This document shows, in pieces, positions 53,009-61,685 of a DNA stretch of 64,000 nucleotides (the first letter of the stretch is position 1; each line of letters starts with the position of its first letter). The notes under the pieces are model-generated. The model was not told the DNA's origin and ran no database searches. It saw only the letters and a list, made by a program, of their open reading frames with translations. The stretch is from Nonomuraea harbinensis (GTDB lineage Bacteria; Actinomycetota; Actinomycetes; Streptosporangiales; Streptosporangiaceae). A program made the translations under genes and the position numbers. The DNA lies in the NCBI RefSeq assembly GCF_019396385.1, contig NZ_JAHKRN010000050.1, forward strand, positions 1 through 64,000, in the 5' to 3' direction.

Positions 53009-54300
53009 TCCACACCATCCGGTTCCGGCTCACCGTGCTCTACTCGGGGCTGCTCTTCCTGCTCGCGGCGCTGGTGCTGGGCGGCATCTACTACGCGGTC
53101 TCCCGTACGACCGAGCAGCGCTCGTACGCGACCGAGATCGCGAAGACGTACCGGGACGGCGAGTACGTCGGCAAGCAGGAAGTGGTGTTCATCGAAGAGG
53201 TGGAGAACGCGATCAACGTCGGGACGCTCGCCACCCTGCGCGACTACTCGCTGTACACGCTGGGCGGGCTGTTCGCGGCGAGCCTGGGCATCGGCTGGCT
53301 GCTGTCGGGCCGGGTGCTGCGGCCGGTCCGGTCGATCACCCGTACCACCGAGGAGATCCAGGCGACGGACCTGTCACGGCGGATCACCCTGCGCGGCCCG
53401 AGCGACGAGTTGAAGGACCTGGCCGACACCATCGACACCATGCTCGACAGGCTGGAGGAGGCGTTCCGGGCGCAACGGCAGCTCATCGACGACGCCTCCC
53501 ACGAGCTGCGCAGCCCACTGACGATCATCAGAGCGAACGTGGACGCGGTGCTGCTGTCGCCGGAGGCGAGCGAGGAGGAGCGCGGCCGGGCCGTCGCCGT
53601 CGTGGACCGGGCCACCACCCGGATGACCCGCCTGGTCGAGGACCTGCTGGCCAGCGCCCGCAGGCAGGGCACCGCGTTCGCCGACACCGACCTTGACCTG
53701 TCGCGGGTGGCCGTCGAGGCCTGCGAGGAGTACGCGGCGCTGGCCACCGCGCGCGGCCTCACCATCACCAGGCGGCTGACGCCCGGCCTGGAGACGACCG
53801 GCGACCAGGACGCGCTCCGGCGGGCGGTGGCCAACCTGCTGTCCAACGCGGTGCGGCTGTCCCCGCCGGGCGGGCGGGTGCGGGTGGCCGCCGGCCGGTG
53901 GGGGGCGACGGACATGATCTCCGGCGGAGTGTCCCGCCTGCGGCCGCTGCACCGCGCGGCGGGCTGGGCGGCCGCGAGGTCCGGCCACCAGAAGGCCGGT
54001 CACCGGGAGGCCGCCGTGGACGAAGCCGGCGGCTGGCTGTGGGTGGCCGTGCGCGACGACGGCCCGGGGCTGGCGGCGGAGGACCAGGCGCGGGTGTTCG
54101 ACCGGTTCTGGCGCGGTGAGGCCAGCCGCCGCGACCGGCACACCGGGCTGGGGCTGGCGATCGTCCGGCAGATCGTGGAGTCGCACGGCGGCAGGGTGGC
54201 GGTGCACTCGCGGATCGGGGAAGGGGCCACGTTCGTGCTGTGGCTACCGGCCCGCGGCGGCGCCTCCGGCCCGGCGCCCGACCACAACCCGTTCCCCTGA
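53005..54300 (+). CDS. Sensor histidine kinase with an insertion in the ATPase domain
   Basis: A 431-aa kinase with helix 1 (VLYSGLLFLLAALVLGGIYY), a short extracytoplasmic loop of about 45 aa, helix 2 (LYTLGGLFAASLGIGWLLSG), HAMP, and H-box DDASHELRSPLTII (phospho-His about residue 168). The HATPase domain has an N-box (AVANLLSNAVRLSPPGGRVR) and G-boxes (VAVRDDGPGLAAED; TGLGLAIVRQIVESHGG). Between the N- and G1-boxes about 45 extra residues occur (GGVSRLRPLHRAAGWAAARS and following), which is unusual. The operon implies sensing of envelope stress. Confidence 0.93.
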   Translation: MIHTIRFRLTVLYSGLLFLLAALVLGGIYYAVSRTTEQRSYATEIAKTYRDGEYVGKQEVVFIEEVENAINVGTLATLRDYSLYTLGGLFAASLGIGWLLSGRVLRPVRSITRTTEEIQATDLSRRITLRGPSDELKDLADTIDTMLDRLEEAFRAQRQLIDDASHELRSPLTIIRANVDAVLLSPEASEEERGRAVAVVDRATTRMTRLVEDLLASARRQGTAFADTDLDLSRVAVEACEEYAALATARGLTITRRLTPGLETTGDQDALRRAVANLLSNAVRLSPPGGRVRVAAGRWGATDMISGGVSRLRPLHRAAGWAAARSGHQKAGHREAAVDEAGGWLWVAVRDDGPGLAAEDQARVFDRFWRGEASRRDRHTGLGLAIVRQIVESHGGRVAVHSRIGEGATFVLWLPARGGASGPAPDHNPFP

Positions 54301-54424
54301 CGGTCCGGCCTGCTGCCGCGGTCCGACGCGTACGCCGGCCCCTCTGACGGCTTGTATAGCAGTGATCCGAATGTGCACCCCGATGCCGGACATACTCAAG
54401 AATTGGTTTGAACCATTGGTATAA

Positions 54425-54442
54425 ACCACTTCCCGAAGTGGT
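54425..54442. promoter_or_regulatory. Palindrome upstream of ppdK (ACCACTTC-cc-GAAGTGGT)
   Basis: Perfect 8-bp arms around 2 nt lie in the 270-bp AT-richer gap before ppdK, about 130 bp upstream of its start. A TTGACT at 54494-54499 downstream could be a -35 element. The palindrome could be an operator or a terminator for the kinase gene. Confidence 0.5.
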
Positions 54443-54570
54443 CGGAATAATCAATGGATTAGACCTCTGGAGGGCGTCTGAGCTGGGGAAACGTTGACTT
54501 AACCGAAGAGTGCAGTTTCATCATCAATTCCGCCGGTAGAGTCCGAGTAGAAGCGTTGATTGGAGCTGTG

Positions 54571-57204
54571 GTGGCCAAGTACGTTTACGACTTCACCGAG
54601 GGCAACAGGAATCTCAAAGATCTCCTGGGCGGAAAGGGCGCCAACCTCGCCGAGATGACCAATCTCGGGCTGCCCGTTCCTCCGGGGTTCACGATCACTA
54701 CTGAGGCGTGCCGCCACTACCTGGCAGAGGGCGCCCTGCCCGAAGGGCTCGACCGGGAGGTCGAGGAGCACCTGCGGGCGCTCGAGGAGAGCATGGGCAA
54801 GCGGCTCGGCCAGGCCGACGACCCGTTGCTCGTCAGCGTGCGCTCAGGTGCCAAGTTCTCGATGCCGGGCATGATGGAGACGGTGCTCAACATCGGGCTC
54901 AACGACGAGTCCGTGCACGGCCTGGCGAAGCAGGCGGGCGGCAACGACCGCTTCGCCTGGGACTCCTACCGCAGGCTCATCCAGATGTTCGGCAAGACCG
55001 TGCTCGGCATCGACGGCGACCTGTTCGAGGACGCCCTCGACGCTCTGAAGGACGGCCGCCAGGACACCGACCTCGACGCCGGTGAGCTCCAGCGCCTGGT
55101 CGAGTCGTACAAGGGCATCGTCCGCGACCAGACCGGCGACGACTTCCCCGCCGACGCGCGCGAGCAGATGCGGATGGCCGTCATGGCCGTCTTCGACTCC
55201 TGGAACGCGCCGCGCGCGATCCTCTACCGCCGCCAGGAGCGCATCCCCGCCGACCTCGGCACCGCCGTCAACATCTGCTCCATGGTCTTCGGCAACTGCG
55301 GCGGCGACTCCGGCACCGGCGTCGCCTTCACCCGCGACCCCGGCAGCGGCCGCCAGGGCATCTACGGCGACTACCTGCAGAACGCGCAGGGCGAGGACGT
55401 CGTCGCCGGCATCCGCAACACGATCCCGCTGCAGGAGCTGGAGCGGCTCGACAAGCGCTCCTACGACGAACTGCTGTCGATCATGGAAACGCTGGAGAAC
55501 CACTACCGCGACCTGTGCGACATCGAGTTCACCATCGAGCGCGGCAAGCTCTGGATGCTGCAGACCCGCGTCGGCAAGCGCACCGCCGGCGCCGCCTTCC
55601 GCATCGCCACCCAGCTCGTCGACCAGGGCCTCATCACCATGGACGAGGCCGTCACCCGGGTCACCGGCGACCAGCTCGCCCGCCTCATGTTCCCCCGCTT
55701 CGACGCCGGCGCGGACAAGCGGCGCATCGCCAAGGGCATGAACGCCTCGCCGGGCGCGGCCGTCGGCAAGGCCGTCTTCTCCTCCGAGCGGGCCGCCGAG
55801 CTGGCCGCCCGGGGCGAGGACGTCATCCTGGTGCGCCGCGAGACCAACCCGGACGACCTGTCCGGCATGATCGCCGCCCGCGGCATCCTGACCAGCCGCG
55901 GCGGCAAGACCTCGCACGCCGCCGTGGTCGCCCGCGGCATGGGCAAGACCTGCGTGTGCGGCGCCGAGGAACTGGACGTCGACACGGCCGGCCGCACGTT
56001 CTCCGCCCCCGGCGGCGTGGTCGTCAACGAGGGCGACGTGATCTCCATCGACGGCACCAGCGGCGAGATCTTCCTCGGCGAGGTGCCGGTCGTCGCCTCC
56101 GCCGTGGTCGAGTACTTCGAAGGCGCCGAGCCCGAGGACGACCTGGTCAAGGCCGTCGACCGCATCATGCGGCACGCCGACGGGGCGCGCCGCCTGGGCG
56201 TGCGGGCCAACGCCGACAACCCCGAGGACGCCGCCAGGGCGGTCCGCTTCGGCGCCGAGGGCATCGGGCTGTGCCGCACCGAGCACATGTTCCTCGGCGA
56301 CCGCCGCCAGCTCGTCGAGGACCTGGTGCTCGCCGCCGGAGCCGAGGACCGGCAGGCCGCGCTGGACGCGCTCGAACCCCTCCAGAAGTCCGACTTCGTG
56401 GGGATCTTCCAGGCGATGGGTGACCGGCCGGTGACCATCCGGCTCATCGACCCGCCGCTGCACGAGTTCCTGCCCGACATCGTCGGGTTGTCCGTCAAGG
56501 TCGCCACCGGCGAGGCCACGGACAAGGACCGCGCCCTGCTGGCCGCGGTCAAGAGACTGCACGAGCAGAACCCGATGCTCGGCCTGCGCGGCGTACGGCT
56601 CGGCCTGGTCATCCCCGGCCTGTTCGCCATGCAGGTACGCGCCATCGCCCAGGCCGCCAAGGAGGTCCCCGGCGCCCGCCCGGAGATCATGATCCCGCTC
56701 ATCGCCGCCGTGCAGGAGCTGGAGTGCGTCCGCGAGGAGGCCGCCGCCATCCTCGCGGAAGCGGGGGTCGACGCGCTGATCGGCACCATGGTCGAGACGC
56801 CGCGGGCCGCCCTGACCGCCGGGCAGGTCGCCGAGGCCGCCGAGTTCTTCTCGTTCGGCACCAACGACCTCACCCAGATGGCGTGGGGCTTCTCCCGCGA
56901 CGACGTCGAGGCCTCGTTCTTCTCCCGCTACCTGGAGCTGGGCATCTTCGGCGTCTCCCCGTTCGAGACCCTCGACCGCGAGGGTGTCGGCCGGCTGGTC
57001 GCGATCGCCACCGAGGAAGGCCGTGCCACCAGGCCCGACCTCAAGATCGGCATCTGCGGCGAGCACGGCGGCGACCCGGACTCCGTCCACTTCTGCCACG
57101 ACACCGGGCTCGACTACGTCTCCTGCTCACCCTTCCGCATCCCGGTCGCCCGCCTCGAAGCCGGCCGCGCCGCCCTCAGCGACACCGACTCCGACACCCG
57201 CTGA
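54571..57204 (+). CDS. ppdK: Pyruvate, phosphate dikinase
   Basis: An 877-aa enzyme interconverting pyruvate, ATP and phosphate with phosphoenolpyruvate, AMP and pyrophosphate. The ATP-grasp domain starts VAKYVYDFTEGNRNLKDLLG, then GKGANLAEMTNLGLPVPPGF. The phosphohistidine is His449 in GGKTSHAAVVARGMGK, and the PEP-site Cys829 lies in IGICGEHGGD. Length is normal. GTG 54571 is taken as start because GGAG lies 5 nt upstream; GTG 54568 is adjacent. It would allow gluconeogenic PEP formation from C2/C3 acids, fitting growth on oxalate-derived carbon. Confidence 0.96.
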   Translation: MAKYVYDFTEGNRNLKDLLGGKGANLAEMTNLGLPVPPGFTITTEACRHYLAEGALPEGLDREVEEHLRALEESMGKRLGQADDPLLVSVRSGAKFSMPGMMETVLNIGLNDESVHGLAKQAGGNDRFAWDSYRRLIQMFGKTVLGIDGDLFEDALDALKDGRQDTDLDAGELQRLVESYKGIVRDQTGDDFPADAREQMRMAVMAVFDSWNAPRAILYRRQERIPADLGTAVNICSMVFGNCGGDSGTGVAFTRDPGSGRQGIYGDYLQNAQGEDVVAGIRNTIPLQELERLDKRSYDELLSIMETLENHYRDLCDIEFTIERGKLWMLQTRVGKRTAGAAFRIATQLVDQGLITMDEAVTRVTGDQLARLMFPRFDAGADKRRIAKGMNASPGAAVGKAVFSSERAAELAARGEDVILVRRETNPDDLSGMIAARGILTSRGGKTSHAAVVARGMGKTCVCGAEELDVDTAGRTFSAPGGVVVNEGDVISIDGTSGEIFLGEVPVVASAVVEYFEGAEPEDDLVKAVDRIMRHADGARRLGVRANADNPEDAARAVRFGAEGIGLCRTEHMFLGDRRQLVEDLVLAAGAEDRQAALDALEPLQKSDFVGIFQAMGDRPVTIRLIDPPLHEFLPDIVGLSVKVATGEATDKDRALLAAVKRLHEQNPMLGLRGVRLGLVIPGLFAMQVRAIAQAAKEVPGARPEIMIPLIAAVQELECVREEAAAILAEAGVDALIGTMVETPRAALTAGQVAEAAEFFSFGTNDLTQMAWGFSRDDVEASFFSRYLELGIFGVSPFETLDREGVGRLVAIATEEGRATRPDLKIGICGEHGGDPDSVHFCHDTGLDYVSCSPFRIPVARLEAGRAALSDTDSDTR

Positions 57205-57237
57205 CCAACCTCCCCCCGGAACTCCACCCACCGGAAC

Positions 57238-57813
57238 TCCCCGTCCGAGAAAGTCCTCGTACGGGGAGCTCCCGGGCCGGGTCCCGTCCGGGGAGGTCTC
57301 GTACGAGGAGAGGCCCCCGTACGGGGAGTTTCCGGCGGACGATGGTCCCCTAGGGAGAGTTTCGGGGACGCGCCCTATCTGGGGGGAGATCCCGTACGAG
57401 GAGAGGTCTCGTACGGAGAGTTTCGGGGACGGTCCCGTCCCGGGGACGGTCCCGTACGGAGGGTCTCGGGGACGCGTCCTACCTCGGGGAATGTCCCGTA
57501 CGGGGAAGGTCCCGTACGGAGACTTCCCGGGATGGTCTCGTGCGGAGATGGTCCCGCGCGGAGAGTTTCGGGAACGGGTCCTGCCTGGGGAGGGTCTCGC
57601 ATGGGGGTTCGGGGACGGTCTCGTCCGGGGGATGGTCCCGTATGGAAGGTTTCGGGGACGCGTCCTACCCGGGGAGGGTCTCGTACGAGGAGAGGTCCCG
57701 TACGGGGAGTTTCGGGGACGCGTCCTGTCGGGGGGAGGTCTCGTACGGGCGAGGGTCGTACGAGGGAAGGTCCCGTACAGAGAGTCTTGAGGATGGGGCT
57801 CGTACGGGGGAGG
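57238..57813. repeat. Intergenic array of CGTACG-centred palindromic repeats
   Basis: This stretch between the converging ppdK and M48 genes contains no convincing gene. About 14 copies of CGTACG occur, mostly inside longer palindromes (CTCGTACGAG, CCCGTACGGG), separated by variable 15-75 bp spacers. A larger composite unit, gggagtttcggggacgcgtcc plus ggtctcgtacgaggagaggtcccgtacgg, is seen best at 57400-57480 and 57650-57730. All three frames stay largely open only because stops are rare in such GC-rich repeats. Possible roles are bidirectional termination, protein-binding array or mobile miniature repeats. Confidence 0.85.
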
Positions 57814-59316
57814 TCAGGGGGACGGGATGGGGGTTGGTTCGGCGTTGGCTGGGATGTAGTCGTGGCGTACGCCGAGGTCGCCGAGCCAGGTCCGGAGGCC
57901 GCCGATGGCCGTGGGGTCGGCGGACACCTGGGCCGCGTAGCCGGAGAGGGCCACCTCCTCGCCGTCGTCGTACAGCAGTCGCGCCGGCCCCGACCAGGAC
58001 AGCGCCCAGCGGGCCTGGCCGTGCTGGATCAGCAGGCCCTCCAGGGCGGCGCCCAGCACGCGCGCGAGCAGTCCCTCCTCGGGGGCCCACCCCAGCTCGC
58101 GCAGAGCCGCCTCCAGCTCCGCCTGACGCCCTCTGGCGATGGCCTCGAAGGCCGCGTCCAGGTACGGCCTGGACGCCCCGACCACCCGGGCCCCCGCCAC
58201 CGCCAGGTCGCGCAGCGCCTCGGCGTTGCGTCCCTCGTACATGCCCTGTGAGACCAGCTCGTCCCAGGACACCGGACGCAGCGCGGCCGCCGCCTGCGGC
58301 GTCCACAGGGACCCCTCCACGGCGTTGGCGGCCACGTCGGCGTCGTGCAGCAGCATCAGCGCCGAGCGCGGGTCGGGCACGTGCTCGGGCTCCGGCAGCC
58401 GCTCCACCGCCGCCAGCCGCTCGGCCAGGCTCGGATGCGAGTCGTACGGGGACGTCTCCTCGGGCCGCGCGGCCAGCTCGGTCAGCTGGGCCCGCCGGGA
58501 CTCGTCGTTCAGCAGCGACTGGAAGCCGCCGAACACGGCCGCGGGCCGGCAGCCGCCCGCCCCCGCCATCGACAGGTACGTGGCCGTGTAGAGCTCCCAG
58601 GCCGCCGCCGTGTAGTGGATCTTGCGCAGCGCGTCGGCCATCGCCTGCCGTCCGCCGATGGCCACCGCGAGCTCGTCGGCCTCCAGCTCCTGCCTGCGCG
58701 ACACGGCCTGCGACACCCGCATGTAGAGCTTGGCGTACCAGGTGAACAGCCGCTGCACGAACGGGTGGCGGTCCAGGCCCCGCACGGTCGCGATGAGCGA
58801 GACCCGCCCGCGGTAGACGGGCGCGCCGAGCCGGGTGTGCGCGCCGCTGTAGTGGCCCAGCTCGTGCCCGAGCACTGCCCGCATCTCGTCGACCGTGAGC
58901 GTCTGCAGCAGCGGCAGCCCGATGTACATGCGCCGCCTGGTGGCCTTCAGCCCGAGGAACCGTGTGTCTTCCGCGACCGCCGCGTTGACGTCCGGCAGCA
59001 GCCGGATCTCGTCGGGCGGCGCGGTGCGGACCCGGCGGGCCAGGTCCTCGACGGTCTGCCACAGCACCGGCTCGTGCTCCCTGGTGACCGCCACGCCCGG
59101 CTGCTCGCCGCTTTGCCGGCGGCTCACCATGATCAGCGTCCGGACGAGCGCGGCGGCGGCCAGCGTCAGCACCACGGCGAACTTGATCAAGTTGGCGTGG
59201 AAGTCGATGATCAGCAGCACGTCGAGCGCGACCGCCGCCAGCACGATCACGCCGACGAGCACGTAGAAGCCGGCGAGCAGGCAGAAGGCGAGGACGGCCC
59301 GGAACGCGGTCGTCAT
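57814..59316 (-). CDS. M48 family membrane metalloprotease
   Basis: A 500-aa protein with two N-terminal helices (VLAFCLLAGFYVLVGVIVLA; LIKFAVVLTLAAAALVRTLI), a zinc protease core with HExxH in VLGHELGHYSG (about residue 150) and third ligand in RRQELEADELA. The C-terminal half after about residue 285 is of unknown function. HtpX/M48 enzymes degrade damaged membrane proteins. It starts at ATG 59316, divergent from dgt with an 83-bp shared promoter region. Confidence 0.9.
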   Translation of the reverse strand: MTTAFRAVLAFCLLAGFYVLVGVIVLAAVALDVLLIIDFHANLIKFAVVLTLAAAALVRTLIMVSRRQSGEQPGVAVTREHEPVLWQTVEDLARRVRTAPPDEIRLLPDVNAAVAEDTRFLGLKATRRRMYIGLPLLQTLTVDEMRAVLGHELGHYSGAHTRLGAPVYRGRVSLIATVRGLDRHPFVQRLFTWYAKLYMRVSQAVSRRQELEADELAVAIGGRQAMADALRKIHYTAAAWELYTATYLSMAGAGGCRPAAVFGGFQSLLNDESRRAQLTELAARPEETSPYDSHPSLAERLAAVERLPEPEHVPDPRSALMLLHDADVAANAVEGSLWTPQAAAALRPVSWDELVSQGMYEGRNAEALRDLAVAGARVVGASRPYLDAAFEAIARGRQAELEAALRELGWAPEEGLLARVLGAALEGLLIQHGQARWALSWSGPARLLYDDGEEVALSGYAAQVSADPTAIGGLRTWLGDLGVRHDYIPANAEPTPIPSP

Positions 59317-59399
59317 GGGTGAGGGCTCCCGGGGACGGGGGGACTCTGGCGTGGCTTCGACCCTAGCGAAAACCGGAAACCGGATAAAATCGCTCCCTT

Positions 59400-60620
59400 A
59401 TGGCCGGCTACGACGAACACGACACCGCACGCTGGGTGCCCGAACCACCCGGCAACCCCGAGCGCAGCGCGTTCGAACGAGACCGCGCACGGGTGCTCCA
59501 CAGCGCCGCGCTGCGCAGGCTCGCCGCCAAGACACAGGTGGTCGGCCCGGCCGAGGCGCTCGGCGCCGGCCAGCACATCCCGCGCACCCGGCTCACCCAC
59601 TCGCTGGAGTGCGCCCAGGTCGGCCGCGAGATGGGCGCCACCCTCGGCGTCGACCCCGACCTGGTGGAGACCGCCTGCCTCGCCCACGACCTGGGCCACC
59701 CGCCGTTCGGCCACAACGGGGAGACGGCGCTCGCCGAGCTGGCCGAGCCCTGCGGCGGCTTCGAGGGCAACGCGCAGAGCCTGCGGCTGCTCACCCGGCT
59801 GGAGGCCAAGGTCATCGCCGACGACGGCACCAGCGCCGGGCTCAACCTCACCAGGGCCGCGCTGGACGCCTCCATCAAGTACCCGTGGACCCGCGGCGAG
59901 TCGCCCAAGTTCGGCGTCTACGACGACGACCTGCCGGTGTTCCGGTGGATCAGGGACGGCGCGCCCGACGGCCGGGTCAGCTTCGAGGCGCAGATCATGG
60001 ACTGGGCCGACGACGTCGCCTACTCGGTGCACGACCTGGAGGACGCGCTGCACTCCGGCCACGTCGTCCCGGAGGCGCTGCGCTCGCCCGCCGAGCGCGC
60101 GGCCGTCTGCGTGACGACCCGCACCTGGTACGCGCCCGGCGCCGACCTCGCCGAGCTGGAGGAGCTCTTCGCGGAGCTGGTCGCCGCCCCGCCGTGGCCC
60201 CGCCGCTTCACGGCCACCCTCTCCGACCTGGCCGGGCTCAAGGCGCTCACCAGCGGGCTCATCGGCCGCTTCTGCCGCGCCGCCCAGACGGCCACCAGGG
60301 AGTCGTACGGCCTGCGCCACCGGACCAGCCTCGTCGTGCCGGAGTCGACCCGCCTGGAGTGCGCGCTGCTCAAGGGCATCACCGCCCACTACGTGATGGC
60401 CACCGAGGACCACCACGCCAACCAGGCCAGGCAGCGTGAGCTGATCATGGAGCTGGCCTCGCTCATCACCCTCGGCGCGCCGGGCACGCTGGAGCCCGCC
60501 TTCAGGCCCGCCTTCGACGAGGCGGCCGGCGACGCGGCCCGCGTGCGGGTGGTCATCGACCAGATCGCCTCGCTGACCGACACCTCCGCCGTCGCCTGGC
60601 ACCGGCGGCTGTCACGCTGA
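59400..60620 (+). CDS. dgt: Deoxyguanosinetriphosphate triphosphohydrolase-like protein
   Basis: A 406-aa HD-domain dNTPase hydrolysing dNTPs to deoxynucleosides plus triphosphate. Metal ligands are in RTRLTHSLECAQVGRE, CLAHDLGHPPFGHNGE and MDWADDVAYSVHD. It is usually next to dnaG in actinobacteria, as here apart from the convergent M23-like gene between them. Confidence 0.95.
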   Translation: MAGYDEHDTARWVPEPPGNPERSAFERDRARVLHSAALRRLAAKTQVVGPAEALGAGQHIPRTRLTHSLECAQVGREMGATLGVDPDLVETACLAHDLGHPPFGHNGETALAELAEPCGGFEGNAQSLRLLTRLEAKVIADDGTSAGLNLTRAALDASIKYPWTRGESPKFGVYDDDLPVFRWIRDGAPDGRVSFEAQIMDWADDVAYSVHDLEDALHSGHVVPEALRSPAERAAVCVTTRTWYAPGADLAELEELFAELVAAPPWPRRFTATLSDLAGLKALTSGLIGRFCRAAQTATRESYGLRHRTSLVVPESTRLECALLKGITAHYVMATEDHHANQARQRELIMELASLITLGAPGTLEPAFRPAFDEAAGDAARVRVVIDQIASLTDTSAVAWHRRLSR

Positions 60621-60625
60621 GCGCG

Positions 60626-61510
60626 TCACCGCACGGTGCCGACCGACGCCGTCGGCGCGAGCGTGATCGCGAGCTCCGGCGTCGGGGTGGCGCGCTTCTT
60701 CTTCCGCGTCGGCGTCGGGGTCGGCTCGGCCGACGCGGGCTCGGCCCGCTTCCCGCCGCACAGCAGCCTGCACGGCGGCGTCTCGCCGAGCTTGCGGCGC
60801 AGCGCCAGCGTCTCCTGGCGGGGCGAGAACGTGCGGTTGCCGGACCGCCACGCGTCGAGATAGTCCCACGGCTCGACCATGCCCCTGCGCACCCACCAGA
60901 ACGCCGGGCCGGTCTTCCAGGAGATCGCGAAGTAGAGGTTGGGGCCGGTGTCGCGGGCGTTGCCCGACGTGCCGACCCGGCCCAGCGTCTGGCCGCCCTT
61001 CACCTTCACACCCGGCCGGATGCCCTCGGCCACGCTGTCGAGGTGGGCGCCCAGGTAGCGCACCCCGTCGTCGCCGATGACCGTGACGAACCTGCCCTCG
61101 CGGTGGGCGCCCTCGTCGGTGGACGGCAGCCACCGGTTGGCGGTGTTGACCTCGTCGACCACGCCGTCGACCGGCGCCACGAACGCGCATCCCCGCGGCG
61201 CCCAGATCGTCGTCTTCGGCAGCACCAGCAGCTTGCTCTGGTAGGTCACCTCGCAGCCCTTGACGGGGAAGGTGTAGGTGTACTTGGACAGCTTCGGCGG
61301 CGGCACCCGCACCGGGTCGTCGCCCGCGGGCGGCTCGACGGGGCCCTGCGGGGCCGGTGTCGGGGCCGGCGAGGTCACCGCCGCGGAGCCCGCGCCGGAC
61401 GTGGTGGCGGCCGACCGCACGCCCGCGATCCCGGCCGGCTGGCTGCAGCCGCTCACCAGCAGCGCGGCGCCGGCCGACGCCGCCAACAGGCCGATCCGCC
61501 CCGCTCGCAT
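60626..61510 (-). CDS. Lipoprotein with degenerate M23 (LytM) domain
   Basis: A 294-aa lipoprotein: signal MRAGRIGLLAASAGAALLVS with lipobox cysteine in VSGCSQ, Pro/Thr linker, then an M23-like beta domain (about 95-200; APVDGVVDEVN, GVRYLGAHLDSV, GQTLGRVGTSGN). The catalytic zinc ligands are not kept: the HxH motif reads PNLYFAIS and no H-x3-D precedes the domain. It is therefore likely a non-enzymatic LytM factor, perhaps binding wall or activating an amidase. A Lys/Pro/Thr tail follows. ATG 61510 is chosen by the signal peptide. Confidence 0.85.
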   Translation of the reverse strand: MRAGRIGLLAASAGAALLVSGCSQPAGIAGVRSAATTSGAGSAAVTSPAPTPAPQGPVEPPAGDDPVRVPPPKLSKYTYTFPVKGCEVTYQSKLLVLPKTTIWAPRGCAFVAPVDGVVDEVNTANRWLPSTDEGAHREGRFVTVIGDDGVRYLGAHLDSVAEGIRPGVKVKGGQTLGRVGTSGNARDTGPNLYFAISWKTGPAFWWVRRGMVEPWDYLDAWRSGNRTFSPRQETLALRRKLGETPPCRLLCGGKRAEPASAEPTPTPTRKKKRATPTPELAITLAPTASVGTVR

Positions 61511-61685
61511 GATCTCCACCGTATCCGAGGACAACCTTTACCTTTGTAGCCGACAGGGAGCGGTCCCATAACGTCTTTCGGACCAACGGGTGCGACCTGT
61601 TCCATCCCGCTGCTTCCTCTCCGTCCCGCAGGTCACATCGCTCTCAGTGGGAGAAGTGTCGGGCGCTCCGCATAGACTCACCGGC

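Noticed and set aside
57205..57813. Reading frames through the CGTACG array as a repeat-protein gene
   Set aside because: Several frames are open at once, none has a ribosome-binding site, and the indels between units do not keep any frame.
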